Below, piece after piece: positions 8,353 through 16,183 of a DNA stretch of 64,000 nucleotides. A program made the position numbers and the translations under genes. This DNA is from Kribbella capetownensis (lineage in GTDB: Bacteria; Actinomycetota; Actinomycetes; Propionibacteriales; Kribbellaceae), in NCBI RefSeq assembly GCF_004331485.1, contig NZ_SJKD01000001.1:1550001-1614000 (forward strand). The letters are read 5' to 3'. Each line of letters starts with the position of its first letter. Positions within the stretch are counted from its first letter, which is position 1. The notes beneath the pieces were generated by a model that was not told the DNA's origin, made no database searches, and was given only the letters and a program-made list of their open reading frames with translations.

Positions 8353-8810
8353 TCAGCCCTCCGGGGTCTCCAGGATGGTGTCGGCCACCAACGCGGGTGC
8401 GTCGTTCATCGGGACGTGCCGCAGTCGAGCAGCGGGATCACGCGGGCGCGCGGTGACGGACCGGGCCAGACCGAGTTGGCCCATGCGGAGCGCGACCAGG
8501 CCGCCCATCGAGTTGCCCGCGACATGCGGCCGGTCGACGTCGAGCGCCGTACAGAACGCGTCGATCGCGTAGGCGAAGGTGTCGAGTTCGTTCGGGATGC
8601 CGTCCGGTACGTCGGGAGATTCGCCGGAGCCGGGGAGGTCGAGGGCGATCACGTCGCGGTGTTCGGCGAGCCGGTCGAGCACGGGGTCGAAGGCCTGCCG
8701 GTGGTGGCCGATGCCGTGCAGGAGCAGCAGCGGCTCTCCGGCTCCCTTGCGGTGGTAGGCGATCTCCACCCCGGGACGCCGGCCACGGTCACGGATGCGA
8801 TGGCGCTCAT
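8353..8810 (-). pseudogene. Decayed alpha/beta hydrolase
   Basis: The readable part (GTG 8769 to 8353) is a good hydrolase N-terminus: VEIAYHRKGAG, then LLLLHGIGHHRQAFDPV, DLPGSGESPD and the nucleophile elbow GNSMGGLVALRMGQLG. Straight after it the frame jumps to HVPMNDAPALVADTILE, which is the C-terminal catalytic-His end of such enzymes. The lid and second half of the fold, about 100 residues, are missing. Upstream, an ATG at 8810 opens a matching N-terminus (MSAIASVTVAGVP) in another frame, so a one-base frameshift near 8770 is also likely. I infer a frameshifted gene with an internal deletion, not a functional enzyme. Confidence 0.6.
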
Positions 8811-8881
8811 CACCTCATCGTGGCCGCGAGACGAGTTCCTGTCATCGTGACATGGCCGATGTCACATAACCTCAACGGACC

Positions 8882-9805
8882 TCAGTACGCTTCGACCTCG
8901 GTGGTCGACGCGTTCCCGTCGACGGTCGGTTCGAGGTTCACCTGCCAGGACTCGTTCCGGCCGAAGGAGCGGTCGAACTTCTGGAACGAGCAGCCGGCGC
9001 TGAACTGGCGACGCTCGGAGTTCCAGTCCGTGCCGCTCTTGTAGTAGATCCGGTACGTCCCGCCGATCCGGGTGATGGTCGCGGCCTTGTTCGCCTGGAC
9101 GAACATCATCACGTGCGGCTCGCTGGGTGGGTCACCGTCGTTCACGACCGAGATCGCGACGTCGTTCGCCGTACCGTTGGTGACCTTCATCCGGCCGGTG
9201 CCGGAGTCGCCCTCGCGGACGAGGATCTTGCCGTTGTCCGGTCGCTCGTTGCCCGGTGCCGGGCCGGGATCGGGCAGCGTGGCGCCGAACTTCAGCTTGA
9301 GCTTCGTCAAGGCCGCGATCGCGCTCTTCAGATCGGCGCGCAGCGTCCGCTGGACCTTCTGCGAGGTGTAGGCGACTCCGCCGCAGCGCGCGTTCAGCTC
9401 GGCCTGGTCGGAGTCGGCCATCGAGACCGAGGCGGTGCCGAGGCTGTCCTGCAGCAGTTCGTGTCCGGCGATCAGGCGACTCGTCACCGTGAAGTCGGCC
9501 AGTCCCGAGGAGGCCTTGGTCAGCGACTCCGCCAGGCTCGTCATGGTCTGGGCCAGTGCCTCCGCGGTGCGCACCCGGGTCAGGCTCCGCAGGTCCTTCG
9601 CGAGGCTCTGCTCGATCTTCGTCAACTCCGCCTGGTACGCCGCCGTCCCGAGGGGCCCGGTCGGGGTCGACGAAGCCGGCACCGGGGACGACGCAGCAGC
9701 CGGCGTCGACGGCGCACCCGAGGCATCATCCTCGGCCGGACCACCACAACCAGCCACCAGCCCTAGCACCGCAATCCCGGCCCAGAGCACGCAGAACCGC
9801 TTCAT
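8882..9805 (-). CDS. Secreted lipoprotein of unknown function
   Basis: 307 residues from ATG 9805 (GGGGGG ribosome site). The signal peptide MKRFCVLWAGIAVLGLVAGC ends in a lipobox (LVAGC), so the protein should be lipid-anchored outside the membrane. A Ser/Ala/Pro/Thr-rich linker follows, then a helical region (about residues 50-150) rich in Leu/Ser/Ala heptads, then a beta-rich C-terminal domain (RMKVTNGTANDVAISVV... TYRIYYKSGTDWNSERRQFSAGCSFQKFD). The C-terminal half looks like a small ligand-binding or structural beta domain; I do not recognise a named family. It is monocistronic by spacing, between the hydrolase relic and lysX. Confidence 0.75.
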   Translation of the reverse strand: MKRFCVLWAGIAVLGLVAGCGGPAEDDASGAPSTPAAASSPVPASSTPTGPLGTAAYQAELTKIEQSLAKDLRSLTRVRTAEALAQTMTSLAESLTKASSGLADFTVTSRLIAGHELLQDSLGTASVSMADSDQAELNARCGGVAYTSQKVQRTLRADLKSAIAALTKLKLKFGATLPDPGPAPGNERPDNGKILVREGDSGTGRMKVTNGTANDVAISVVNDGDPPSEPHVMMFVQANKAATITRIGGTYRIYYKSGTDWNSERRQFSAGCSFQKFDRSFGRNESWQVNLEPTVDGNASTTEVEAY

Positions 9806-9883
9806 GCACGTCCCCCCAGGTCGCCCCACAACCCTTGTGCCGCACAGGGTATGCGCACCAACCAGGTCCGGGCGAGTCGATCG

Positions 9884-12800
9884 CTAGCTTCTGGGAGCGG
9901 ATCTAACGAACGGGAACGCGAGGGTGGCGCGGATGTTCTGGCCGGTGAGCATCATCATGACCCGATCCACACCGATCCCGAGGCCACCGGTCGGGGGCAT
10001 CGCGTACTCGAGGGTGCTGAGGAAGTCCTCGTCCAGGGACATCGCCTCGGGGTCGCCGGCCGCGGCCTTGAGCGACTGCTCGGTCAGCCGGCGGCGCTGC
10101 TCGACCGGGTCGACGAGCTCGGAGTACGCCGTACCGATCTCCGCGCCGAAGGCAACCAGGTCCCAGCGTTCGGCCAGCCGCGGTTCGGACCGGTGGCTCC
10201 GGGTCAGCGGTGACGTCTCCAACGGGAAGTCGGTGTAGAACGTCGGGACTGTCGTGGCCGGCTCGACCAACTCGTCGTACAGCTCGAGGACGAGCTCACC
10301 CGCGGTCAGTTCGAAGGTCGTGTGTACGCCGTGCTCCGCGCACAGCTCCCGGAGTCGCTCGACCGGTGTGTCCGCGTCGATCGTCGTACCCACGGCCCGG
10401 CCGACGGCGTCGTGCACGGTGATGACGGGCCACTCGCCGGAGATGTCGATCTCGCTGTCCGGCCGCTGCACGACCGGCTTGCCGAACACCGCCGTCGCCG
10501 CCTCGATCAGCAGTTCACGAGTCAGCTCCCGCATCACGTGGTAGTCGGCGTACGGCTGGTACGCCTCGACCGAGGTGAACTCCGGGTTGTGGGTCGCGTC
10601 GGCGCCCTCGTTGCGGAAGTTCCGGTTCAGCTCGAACACCTTGCCCATCCCGCCGACACTCAGCCGCTTGAGGAAGAGCTCCGGCGCGATCCGGAGAAAC
10701 AGTTCGGTGTCGTAGGCGTTGATGTGGGTCGCGAACGGCCGCGCGTTCGCCCCGCCGTGGACCGCCTGCAGCATCGGTGTCTCCACCTCGATGAACCCGC
10801 GCGCCTCGAAACCGTTGCGCAGGGCCCGCACCGCGGCGCTGCGCTGCTGCATCATCCGGAGCGAGTCCGGGTTCATGATCAGGTCGAGGTGCCGCTGCCG
10901 GACCCGCGCCTCCGGATCCGTGAAGCCCTTCCGCTTGTCCGGCAGCGGGTGCAGGCACTTGGCGGCCATCAGCCAGCTCGTCACCGCGATCGACAGCTCG
11001 CCGCGGCGACTGGTGACCACCTCGCCGGTGACGCTGACGTGATCGCCGATGTCGACAAATCGCCGCCACTGTTCGAGTGCCGTCTCGCCGCAGTCCTCGG
11101 TCGTCAGCATCACCTGAAGCTGTGCCAGGCCGTCCTGCAGCTGGGCGAACGAGAGCCCGCCGTGGTCCCGCATCCGCTTGACTCGTCCGGTGATCGACAC
11201 GGTGTGACCGGTGCGGTGATCGGCCGGCAGGTTCGGGTGCAGCGCGCGCACCCGCTCCAGGGTTTCCGTCCGCGGCACACTGACCGGGTACGGATCGATG
11301 CCCGCAGCAACCAGCTCGACGAGCTTGGTCCGGCGGATCAGCTCCTGCTCGGTGAGCTTGCGATCAGGCAGAGCCGGTCGCAGCAGCTCCTCCTCCTGCT
11401 CGCGTACGGCGGTAGCGAAGGCGCCGCCGTCCGCCGCCATGATCGCGTGCCGCTCGGCGGTCGCCACGGTGTCGACCCGAGTCCAAGGCCTCGGCGCGGG
11501 CAGGAAGCCCTCTGCGGTCCCGGCTGCCAGCAGTACTTGCGCGAGCGACGCTCCACGGGAGTAGCAGATCAGTCGTGGGGACCAGCGCGGCAGGTACTTC
11601 TCGTTCGACTGGTACAGACTCTCCAGCTGCCAGAAGCGTGAGGCGGCGGTGAGCAGCGCGTTGGTCAGCCGCAGTACCGGCCCGGCCCCGACGCGCTCGG
11701 CATCGCTGAAGATCTCCCGGAACATCGCGAAGTTCAGCGAGATCCGGTGCAGTCCGAGGTCGCCGCACGCGTCGACCAGAGACGTGACCATGAACTCCAT
11801 CAAGCCGTTCACGGACTCCGGGTCGCGCCGCATCAGGTCCAGCGAAACGCCCCGGACACCCCACGGCACGAACGACAGCAGGCCGCGGACCTCGCCGTCG
11901 GAGTCGCGCGCGATGACCATCACGCAGCGTGCGTCGGACGGGTCACCGAGCCGACCGAGAGCCATCGAGAACCCACGCTCGGTGTGCGCGCCACGCCACT
12001 TCTCGGCCAGGCCGACGTACTGCGCCAGGGTCTCGGGCGACAAGTCTCCGTGCCGGACGACTTCCGCGTGATAGCCGGCCCGCTGGACCCGCGTCACCGC
12101 CTGCCGGACCGGCCGCATGGTCCGGCCTTCCAGCGTGAAATCGGCGACGTCGATGATGGCCTCGTCACCCATCGACAGTGCGCGCAGGCCTGCGTCGACG
12201 TAGGCGTGCGCGGCCTCCTCGCCCACCGACAGGACAGCGGGCGACCAGCCATACGTGCGGGCTTCTGCGAGCCAGCGCTGGATCGCGCCGGGCCAGGCGA
12301 GCGGATCGCCGAGTGGGTCGCCGCTGGCCAGGCTGACTCCGTTGACCACGCGGTACGCGATCGCCGCCTGCTTGTCGGGGGAGAAGACGACCGCCTTGTC
12401 GCGCCGGGTGGCGAAGTACCCGAGCGAGTCGCGCTCACCGTGTTCCAGCAGCAGGCGCCGGACGTCGAGCTCCTCGGGCTGGGTGAGGTAGCGGACCCGG
12501 CGGACCGAGCGCAGGAAGATGGCGAACGCGATCACCAGCGTCGCGGCCGAGATTGCGCCGACCGTCAGGCCGATCCACCCGTGGCCCTCGTGCCCACCCA
12601 TCCGGTTGCGGGACTGGCCGAACGCCGCGACGATCGCCCAGCCGATCTTCTCCCGCTGACCGGTCAGGGTCCTCGGGAAGATCTGCGTCAGCGTGATGCT
12701 GACCGCGATCGAGATCAGCATGCCGGTGACCAGGGCGCCGACCGCGAGTCGCCGGGTGCCGGGCGCCAGCCGGGCCGGGAACGCGCCGCGGATGGTCCAC

Positions 12801-13240
12801 AGCAGCACGATGATCGCGATCACCACGACCACCTGGACGATGCCGAGCTCGAGGTCCTTGACCGTGGCCGGGCCGAAGTCGGACAGCAGTTCGGCATCGT
12901 TCGGGTTGGCCAGCCGGACGCTGGTGAACGCGACGGCCGCGGTCTGTGCCAGCAGCCAGAGGGCCTCGAAGACCCACAGCACCCAGAGCAACGCGGCGCG
13001 CTTGCCGCGCAGAAGCGCGCTACCGACGACGGCCAGGTAGACAGCCGGGAAGAAGGTGTGGCCGGCCGGGATGCCGAAGAAGTCGAACGCCTGGTCGACC
13101 CGCTTCACGTACGCCGGGGCGAACAGATGCAACGGGATCGCGATGAACGACCAGACCGCGGCCGCCACCACAACGCGTCCGACCCACACAGCAGCACGGT
13201 GCTGCCACGCGGGAATCACCTCGGCTTGTTCCGACCGCAC
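9884..13240 (-). CDS. lysX: LysX: fused lysylphosphatidylglycerol synthase / lysyl-tRNA synthetase
   Basis: 1118 residues in three parts. The first 230 or so hold about six or seven transmembrane helices. A DUF2156/MprF-type aminoacyl-transferase domain follows (GVSLASGDPLGDP, LRALSMGDEAIIDV, GLLSFVPWGVRGVSLDLMRRD). The C-terminal 500 residues are a class II lysyl-tRNA synthetase: OB fold (VSITGRVKRMRDHGGLSFAQLQDG), motif 2 (FELNRNFRNEGADATHNPEFT) and motif 3 (GLGIGVDRVMMML). Mycobacterial LysX charges tRNA-Lys and transfers lysine to phosphatidylglycerol, lowering surface negative charge and cationic peptide sensitivity. The start is GTG 13240. The gene is divergent from the DUF998 gene. Only this lysyl-tRNA synthetase appears here; a separate housekeeping LysS is expected elsewhere. 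Confidence 0.95.
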   Translation of the reverse strand: MRSEQAEVIPAWQHRAAVWVGRVVVAAAVWSFIAIPLHLFAPAYVKRVDQAFDFFGIPAGHTFFPAVYLAVVGSALLRGKRAALLWVLWVFEALWLLAQTAAVAFTSVRLANPNDAELLSDFGPATVKDLELGIVQVVVVIAIIVLLWTIRGAFPARLAPGTRRLAVGALVTGMLISIAVSITLTQIFPRTLTGQREKIGWAIVAAFGQSRNRMGGHEGHGWIGLTVGAISAATLVIAFAIFLRSVRRVRYLTQPEELDVRRLLLEHGERDSLGYFATRRDKAVVFSPDKQAAIAYRVVNGVSLASGDPLGDPLAWPGAIQRWLAEARTYGWSPAVLSVGEEAAHAYVDAGLRALSMGDEAIIDVADFTLEGRTMRPVRQAVTRVQRAGYHAEVVRHGDLSPETLAQYVGLAEKWRGAHTERGFSMALGRLGDPSDARCVMVIARDSDGEVRGLLSFVPWGVRGVSLDLMRRDPESVNGLMEFMVTSLVDACGDLGLHRISLNFAMFREIFSDAERVGAGPVLRLTNALLTAASRFWQLESLYQSNEKYLPRWSPRLICYSRGASLAQVLLAAGTAEGFLPAPRPWTRVDTVATAERHAIMAADGGAFATAVREQEEELLRPALPDRKLTEQELIRRTKLVELVAAGIDPYPVSVPRTETLERVRALHPNLPADHRTGHTVSITGRVKRMRDHGGLSFAQLQDGLAQLQVMLTTEDCGETALEQWRRFVDIGDHVSVTGEVVTSRRGELSIAVTSWLMAAKCLHPLPDKRKGFTDPEARVRQRHLDLIMNPDSLRMMQQRSAAVRALRNGFEARGFIEVETPMLQAVHGGANARPFATHINAYDTELFLRIAPELFLKRLSVGGMGKVFELNRNFRNEGADATHNPEFTSVEAYQPYADYHVMRELTRELLIEAATAVFGKPVVQRPDSEIDISGEWPVITVHDAVGRAVGTTIDADTPVERLRELCAEHGVHTTFELTAGELVLELYDELVEPATTVPTFYTDFPLETSPLTRSHRSEPRLAERWDLVAFGAEIGTAYSELVDPVEQRRRLTEQSLKAAAGDPEAMSLDEDFLSTLEYAMPPTGGLGIGVDRVMMMLTGQNIRATLAFPFVRSAPRS

Positions 13241-13349
13241 GCAGCGATCATGCCATCACCTCGCCGCGACTTCGGTCGTGCTATGTCTACCTCGAGGGTA
13301 TAGCTGAGACGACAGTCAATCCCTTGGTTCGCGTGCGAGCCTTTCGGGC

Positions 13350-14006
13350 ATGGTGACCGTCCCGTATCGCTTGCTGCGTACCGTGATGGTCGCGGCCGGC
13401 GTGCTGTACTGCAGCCTGTTGCTCGAGGCGGTCGCCGGCTATCCACTCGACGTACACCAGTCGTTCCTGAGCGAACTCGGCGCGCGGGATCAGGCCACCA
13501 GCCCGTACGCGCGCGCGATGGACCTCGGAGCCGGCGTGCTGGTGCTGGTCGCTGCGGTCCTCGGGCGACCCGCTGCACGAATGCATCGCGATGTCGCGGG
13601 GCTGCTGATCAGCTCGGCGGTCTTCGGCGCGGGCACGTTGTTCGATTCGCTCTCGCCGATGGACTGCGCGCCTTCGGCAGACGCCGCCTGCCGAGCCGCC
13701 GCCGAGTTTTCAGCGCTGGTCCTGCACGAGATCACGTCGACGCTGGCCGGGCTCGGAAGCATTGCCATGGGCATCTTTGCCTTCCTCATCCTGCGACGGT
13801 CGGGCGGTGGCCGGGGGCGGCTCGTCGCCGTGCTGGCGGCCGCCGTCGTGGTGACGCAGGCGTGGCTCGGGATCGAGACCGGGGTCGAGGTGCTCACCGG
13901 CAACGATCTGCATCCGCCGGGCATTCTGCAGCGGGTGTCGATCCTGCTGGTGTGCGTATTCCTGGGGACAGTACTGCCCGGCGTGAGGCACGCTTGCTCT
14001 CGATGA
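13350..14006 (+). CDS. DUF998-type integral membrane protein
   Basis: 218 residues with six predicted hydrophobic helices. The segment HQSFLSELGARDQATSPYARAMDLGAG matches the pattern of the DUF998 family, as do the later LFDSLSPMDCAPSADAACRA loop and the HEITSTLAGLGSIAMGIFAF helix. Family function is unknown. Two cysteines in the loop could form a disulfide outside the membrane. Its stop overlaps the next start by ATGA (14003-14006), so it is translationally coupled to an alpha/beta hydrolase. It is divergent from lysX; the roughly 110-bp gap must hold both promoters. Confidence 0.8.
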   Translation: MVTVPYRLLRTVMVAAGVLYCSLLLEAVAGYPLDVHQSFLSELGARDQATSPYARAMDLGAGVLVLVAAVLGRPAARMHRDVAGLLISSAVFGAGTLFDSLSPMDCAPSADAACRAAAEFSALVLHEITSTLAGLGSIAMGIFAFLILRRSGGGRGRLVAVLAAAVVVTQAWLGIETGVEVLTGNDLHPPGILQRVSILLVCVFLGTVLPGVRHACSR

Positions 14007-14764
14007 CCGTCACCTGGATCGTGCTGCCCGGCCTGGCTGAGACCCCGGAGGAGTTCGCGCGGGTTGTCGAGTTGTTGCCGGGCACCGATCTGCGAGTGAT
14101 CGATCCCTGGCGTACGCCGATCACCTCCGACGTCGACCTGTTGCGTACGGCGGCCGGCGTACCGGTGGACGCGGAGATCGGGCTGGTCGGTCACTCGATC
14201 GGCGGGCTGGCTGCGTTGCGGTGGGCGCTGACCCGGCCGACCGAGGTCGTCAGTCTGGTGCTCGTGGACACCAGTCTTACCTCGGAGACCGGGGTGCGGT
14301 GGCTGTATCCGGGAACGCGGGGTGATCGGGCGGTGCGTGGGTTCCTGCGGTTGCTCGGGCGGATCGGCGTACCGCAACTGCTCGGACCTGGGCTGCGGCG
14401 GCTGTTCGTGCGGATCGGCAGCGCGACGAAGCGGGATCTGTTGTCCAAGGCAACTGAACGCACGCGGTACGGCGGTGCGTCGTCGTGGCTGCTGTTCTGG
14501 GACGAACTGGCCGGGAGCTGGGAGCTGGCGACCGAGGTCGGAAGCCTGGTCGCGCGGCCGGTTGATGCGATCGCGCCGACCGTGCTGCTGGCCGCGACCG
14601 GTGGTAGCTCGCGCTTCACCGCCAGGCGGTGGGTGGCGGGTCAGCGGCGGTTGGCGGACGCGTTGGGCGGCTCGGTCGAGGTGCTGGCGGACTCCGCCCA
14701 CCTCGTCCACCTGGACCGCCCGGACGCGATCGCCGCGGCCGTGCGACAACCTAAGCGGTTGTAG
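14003..14764 (+). CDS. Alpha/beta hydrolase
   Basis: 253 residues from ATG 14003, overlapping the DUF998 stop by four bases. It opens with the HG-equivalent TWIVLPGLAETPEEF, then has the nucleophile elbow GLVGHSIGGLAALRWAL and a late DSAHLVHLDRPDAIA that supplies the catalytic His. The acid is probably in the TVLLAATGGSS strand region or nearby. The lid is short. Substrate is unknown; coupling to a membrane protein suggests a lipid or small ester. Its last 14 bases overlap the end of the convergent ROK gene. Confidence 0.82.
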   Translation: MTVTWIVLPGLAETPEEFARVVELLPGTDLRVIDPWRTPITSDVDLLRTAAGVPVDAEIGLVGHSIGGLAALRWALTRPTEVVSLVLVDTSLTSETGVRWLYPGTRGDRAVRGFLRLLGRIGVPQLLGPGLRRLFVRIGSATKRDLLSKATERTRYGGASSWLLFWDELAGSWELATEVGSLVARPVDAIAPTVLLAATGGSSRFTARRWVAGQRRLADALGGSVEVLADSAHLVHLDRPDAIAAAVRQPKRL

Positions 14765-16001
14765 TGAGAGTTGGGGTCGGGAGCTTTCGCTGCCAGACCT
14801 CGTCCAGAGCCATCCGCATCGCGCCGGTGACGACAGCGTCCTCGGCCAGGGCGGACAGCTCCAGCTTCGGGTGGTTCAGGGTCAGCAGCCGCAACTGATC
14901 GGAGATGGCGTCGAGCAGTACGGCGCCCGCGCGGGCGACGCCGCCACCGATGACGACGGCCGTCGGGTCGAGCACGAGGATCGACGGGGCCAGCGCGCGG
15001 GCGAAGTCGCGGGCGACCTGCTGCACAACAGCCTGAGCCACTGGGTCGCGCTCGGCCGCGGCCGCGAACACGTCGGCCGTGTCGAGCTGCTCTCCGCCAA
15101 GCTCAGCCAGCCGGGACTTCGGGTTGTCCAACGCGGCCTGCCGTCCGAGAGCTGCGATCGCCTCCGAGCCGACCGCACGCTCCAACGGACCCCGGCTGTC
15201 CTCCGGGTTGATCACGTCGTCCGGCGCGGTGGCGATGAAGCCGATCTCGCCGGCCGCTCCGGTGCCGCGGTGCAGTCGTCCGTCGATGACGATGCCGGCA
15301 CCGAGTCGCTCGCCCCACTGCACTGCCAGCAGCGTGCCGGTGCCGCCACGAGCAGCGGCGATGGCGAGGGCGGCCAGGTTGGCGTCGTTGTCGAGCATCA
15401 CCGGGCAGTCGAGCAGACCGCGGACGTGCTTGATCAGGTCGATCGCGGACCAGCCCGGAACACTCGGGACCAGCTGCACCCGGCCGGTGTGCTCGTCCAC
15501 GATGCCAGGGCTGGCGGCTACCGCGGCGGCCACGTCCTCGGCCGGTACTTCGGCCTCCGCGAGAGCCTCGGTGATCACCTCGCTGATGACCCCGAGCAGC
15601 TGTTGGGCAGTCCATCCGGGGCCGGAGCGCCGTACCAAGGAGAGCTTGCGGCCGGCCAGGTCGGAGACGCCGACGGTCACCCGGTGCGGGCCGACGTCGA
15701 GGCCGAGCACCGGCGCCGCGCGGCCGCGCAGCGACACGCGGATCGCCGGCCGGCCGAGCGAGCGGTCCGCCGAGTCGGGGCCGTGCTGCTGCAACCAGCC
15801 GGCGTCCAGCAACTCGTCGACTGCCTGTGCGACGGTCGGTCTGGCCAGGCCGGTCCGTTCGACCAGCTCCGCGACCCGCAGCGGTGCCGGTGCGGAGCGC
15901 CGTACCGCGTCCAGGACTGCCGCGACGTTGATCCGCCGCAGCATCGTTGTACCGCCGCCGCCGACCGTTCCCTTGCCCATGTCCGACCCCTTGCCTGCCA
16001 C
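14751..16001 (-). CDS. ROK family transcriptional regulator
   Basis: 416 residues. An N-terminal winged helix (LRRINVAAVLDAVRRSAP, ELVERTGLARPTVAQAVDELLDAGWL) is joined to a ROK domain with the ATP-binding start VLGLDVGPHRVTVGVSDLAG, the DNDANLAALAIA segment and VQWGERLGAGIVIDGRLHRG. The usual ROK zinc motif (CxCGxxGC) is not obvious, which suggests a divergent sugar sensor. A short Gly-rich N-terminal tail precedes the helix; ATG 15980 is an alternative start. ROK regulators usually repress sugar genes and respond to sugars or sugar phosphates. No sugar gene lies next to it, so the target is unknown. Confidence 0.88.
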   Translation of the reverse strand: MAGKGSDMGKGTVGGGGTTMLRRINVAAVLDAVRRSAPAPLRVAELVERTGLARPTVAQAVDELLDAGWLQQHGPDSADRSLGRPAIRVSLRGRAAPVLGLDVGPHRVTVGVSDLAGRKLSLVRRSGPGWTAQQLLGVISEVITEALAEAEVPAEDVAAAVAASPGIVDEHTGRVQLVPSVPGWSAIDLIKHVRGLLDCPVMLDNDANLAALAIAAARGGTGTLLAVQWGERLGAGIVIDGRLHRGTGAAGEIGFIATAPDDVINPEDSRGPLERAVGSEAIAALGRQAALDNPKSRLAELGGEQLDTADVFAAAAERDPVAQAVVQQVARDFARALAPSILVLDPTAVVIGGGVARAGAVLLDAISDQLRLLTLNHPKLELSALAEDAVVTGAMRMALDEVWQRKLPTPTLTTTA

Positions 16002-16108
16002 TCGCCCATCCTATATAGAAAGCGAGCGTTCATAAATTACCGTGATTCCCGTGTCCGCAAACGGCTGGCGGTCGCCGACTGCGTGAGTCGACAACTATCA
16101 CCCACTGG

Positions 16109-16152
16109 GGGTCCGATCCTCCAGCACACGCATCAGTGCCGGAATCGGACCC
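16109..16152 (-). terminator. Hairpin after the LuxR/AAA regulator gene
   Basis: GGGTCCGAT (16109-16117) pairs perfectly with ATCGGACCC (16144-16152) around a 26-base loop. It lies downstream of the regulator stop at 16184 and upstream of the ROK gene, so it probably ends the regulator transcript. No T-run. Confidence 0.45.
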
Positions 16153-16183
16153 GCGACACACGGAGTGTCCCCGGTCCGGCTGT

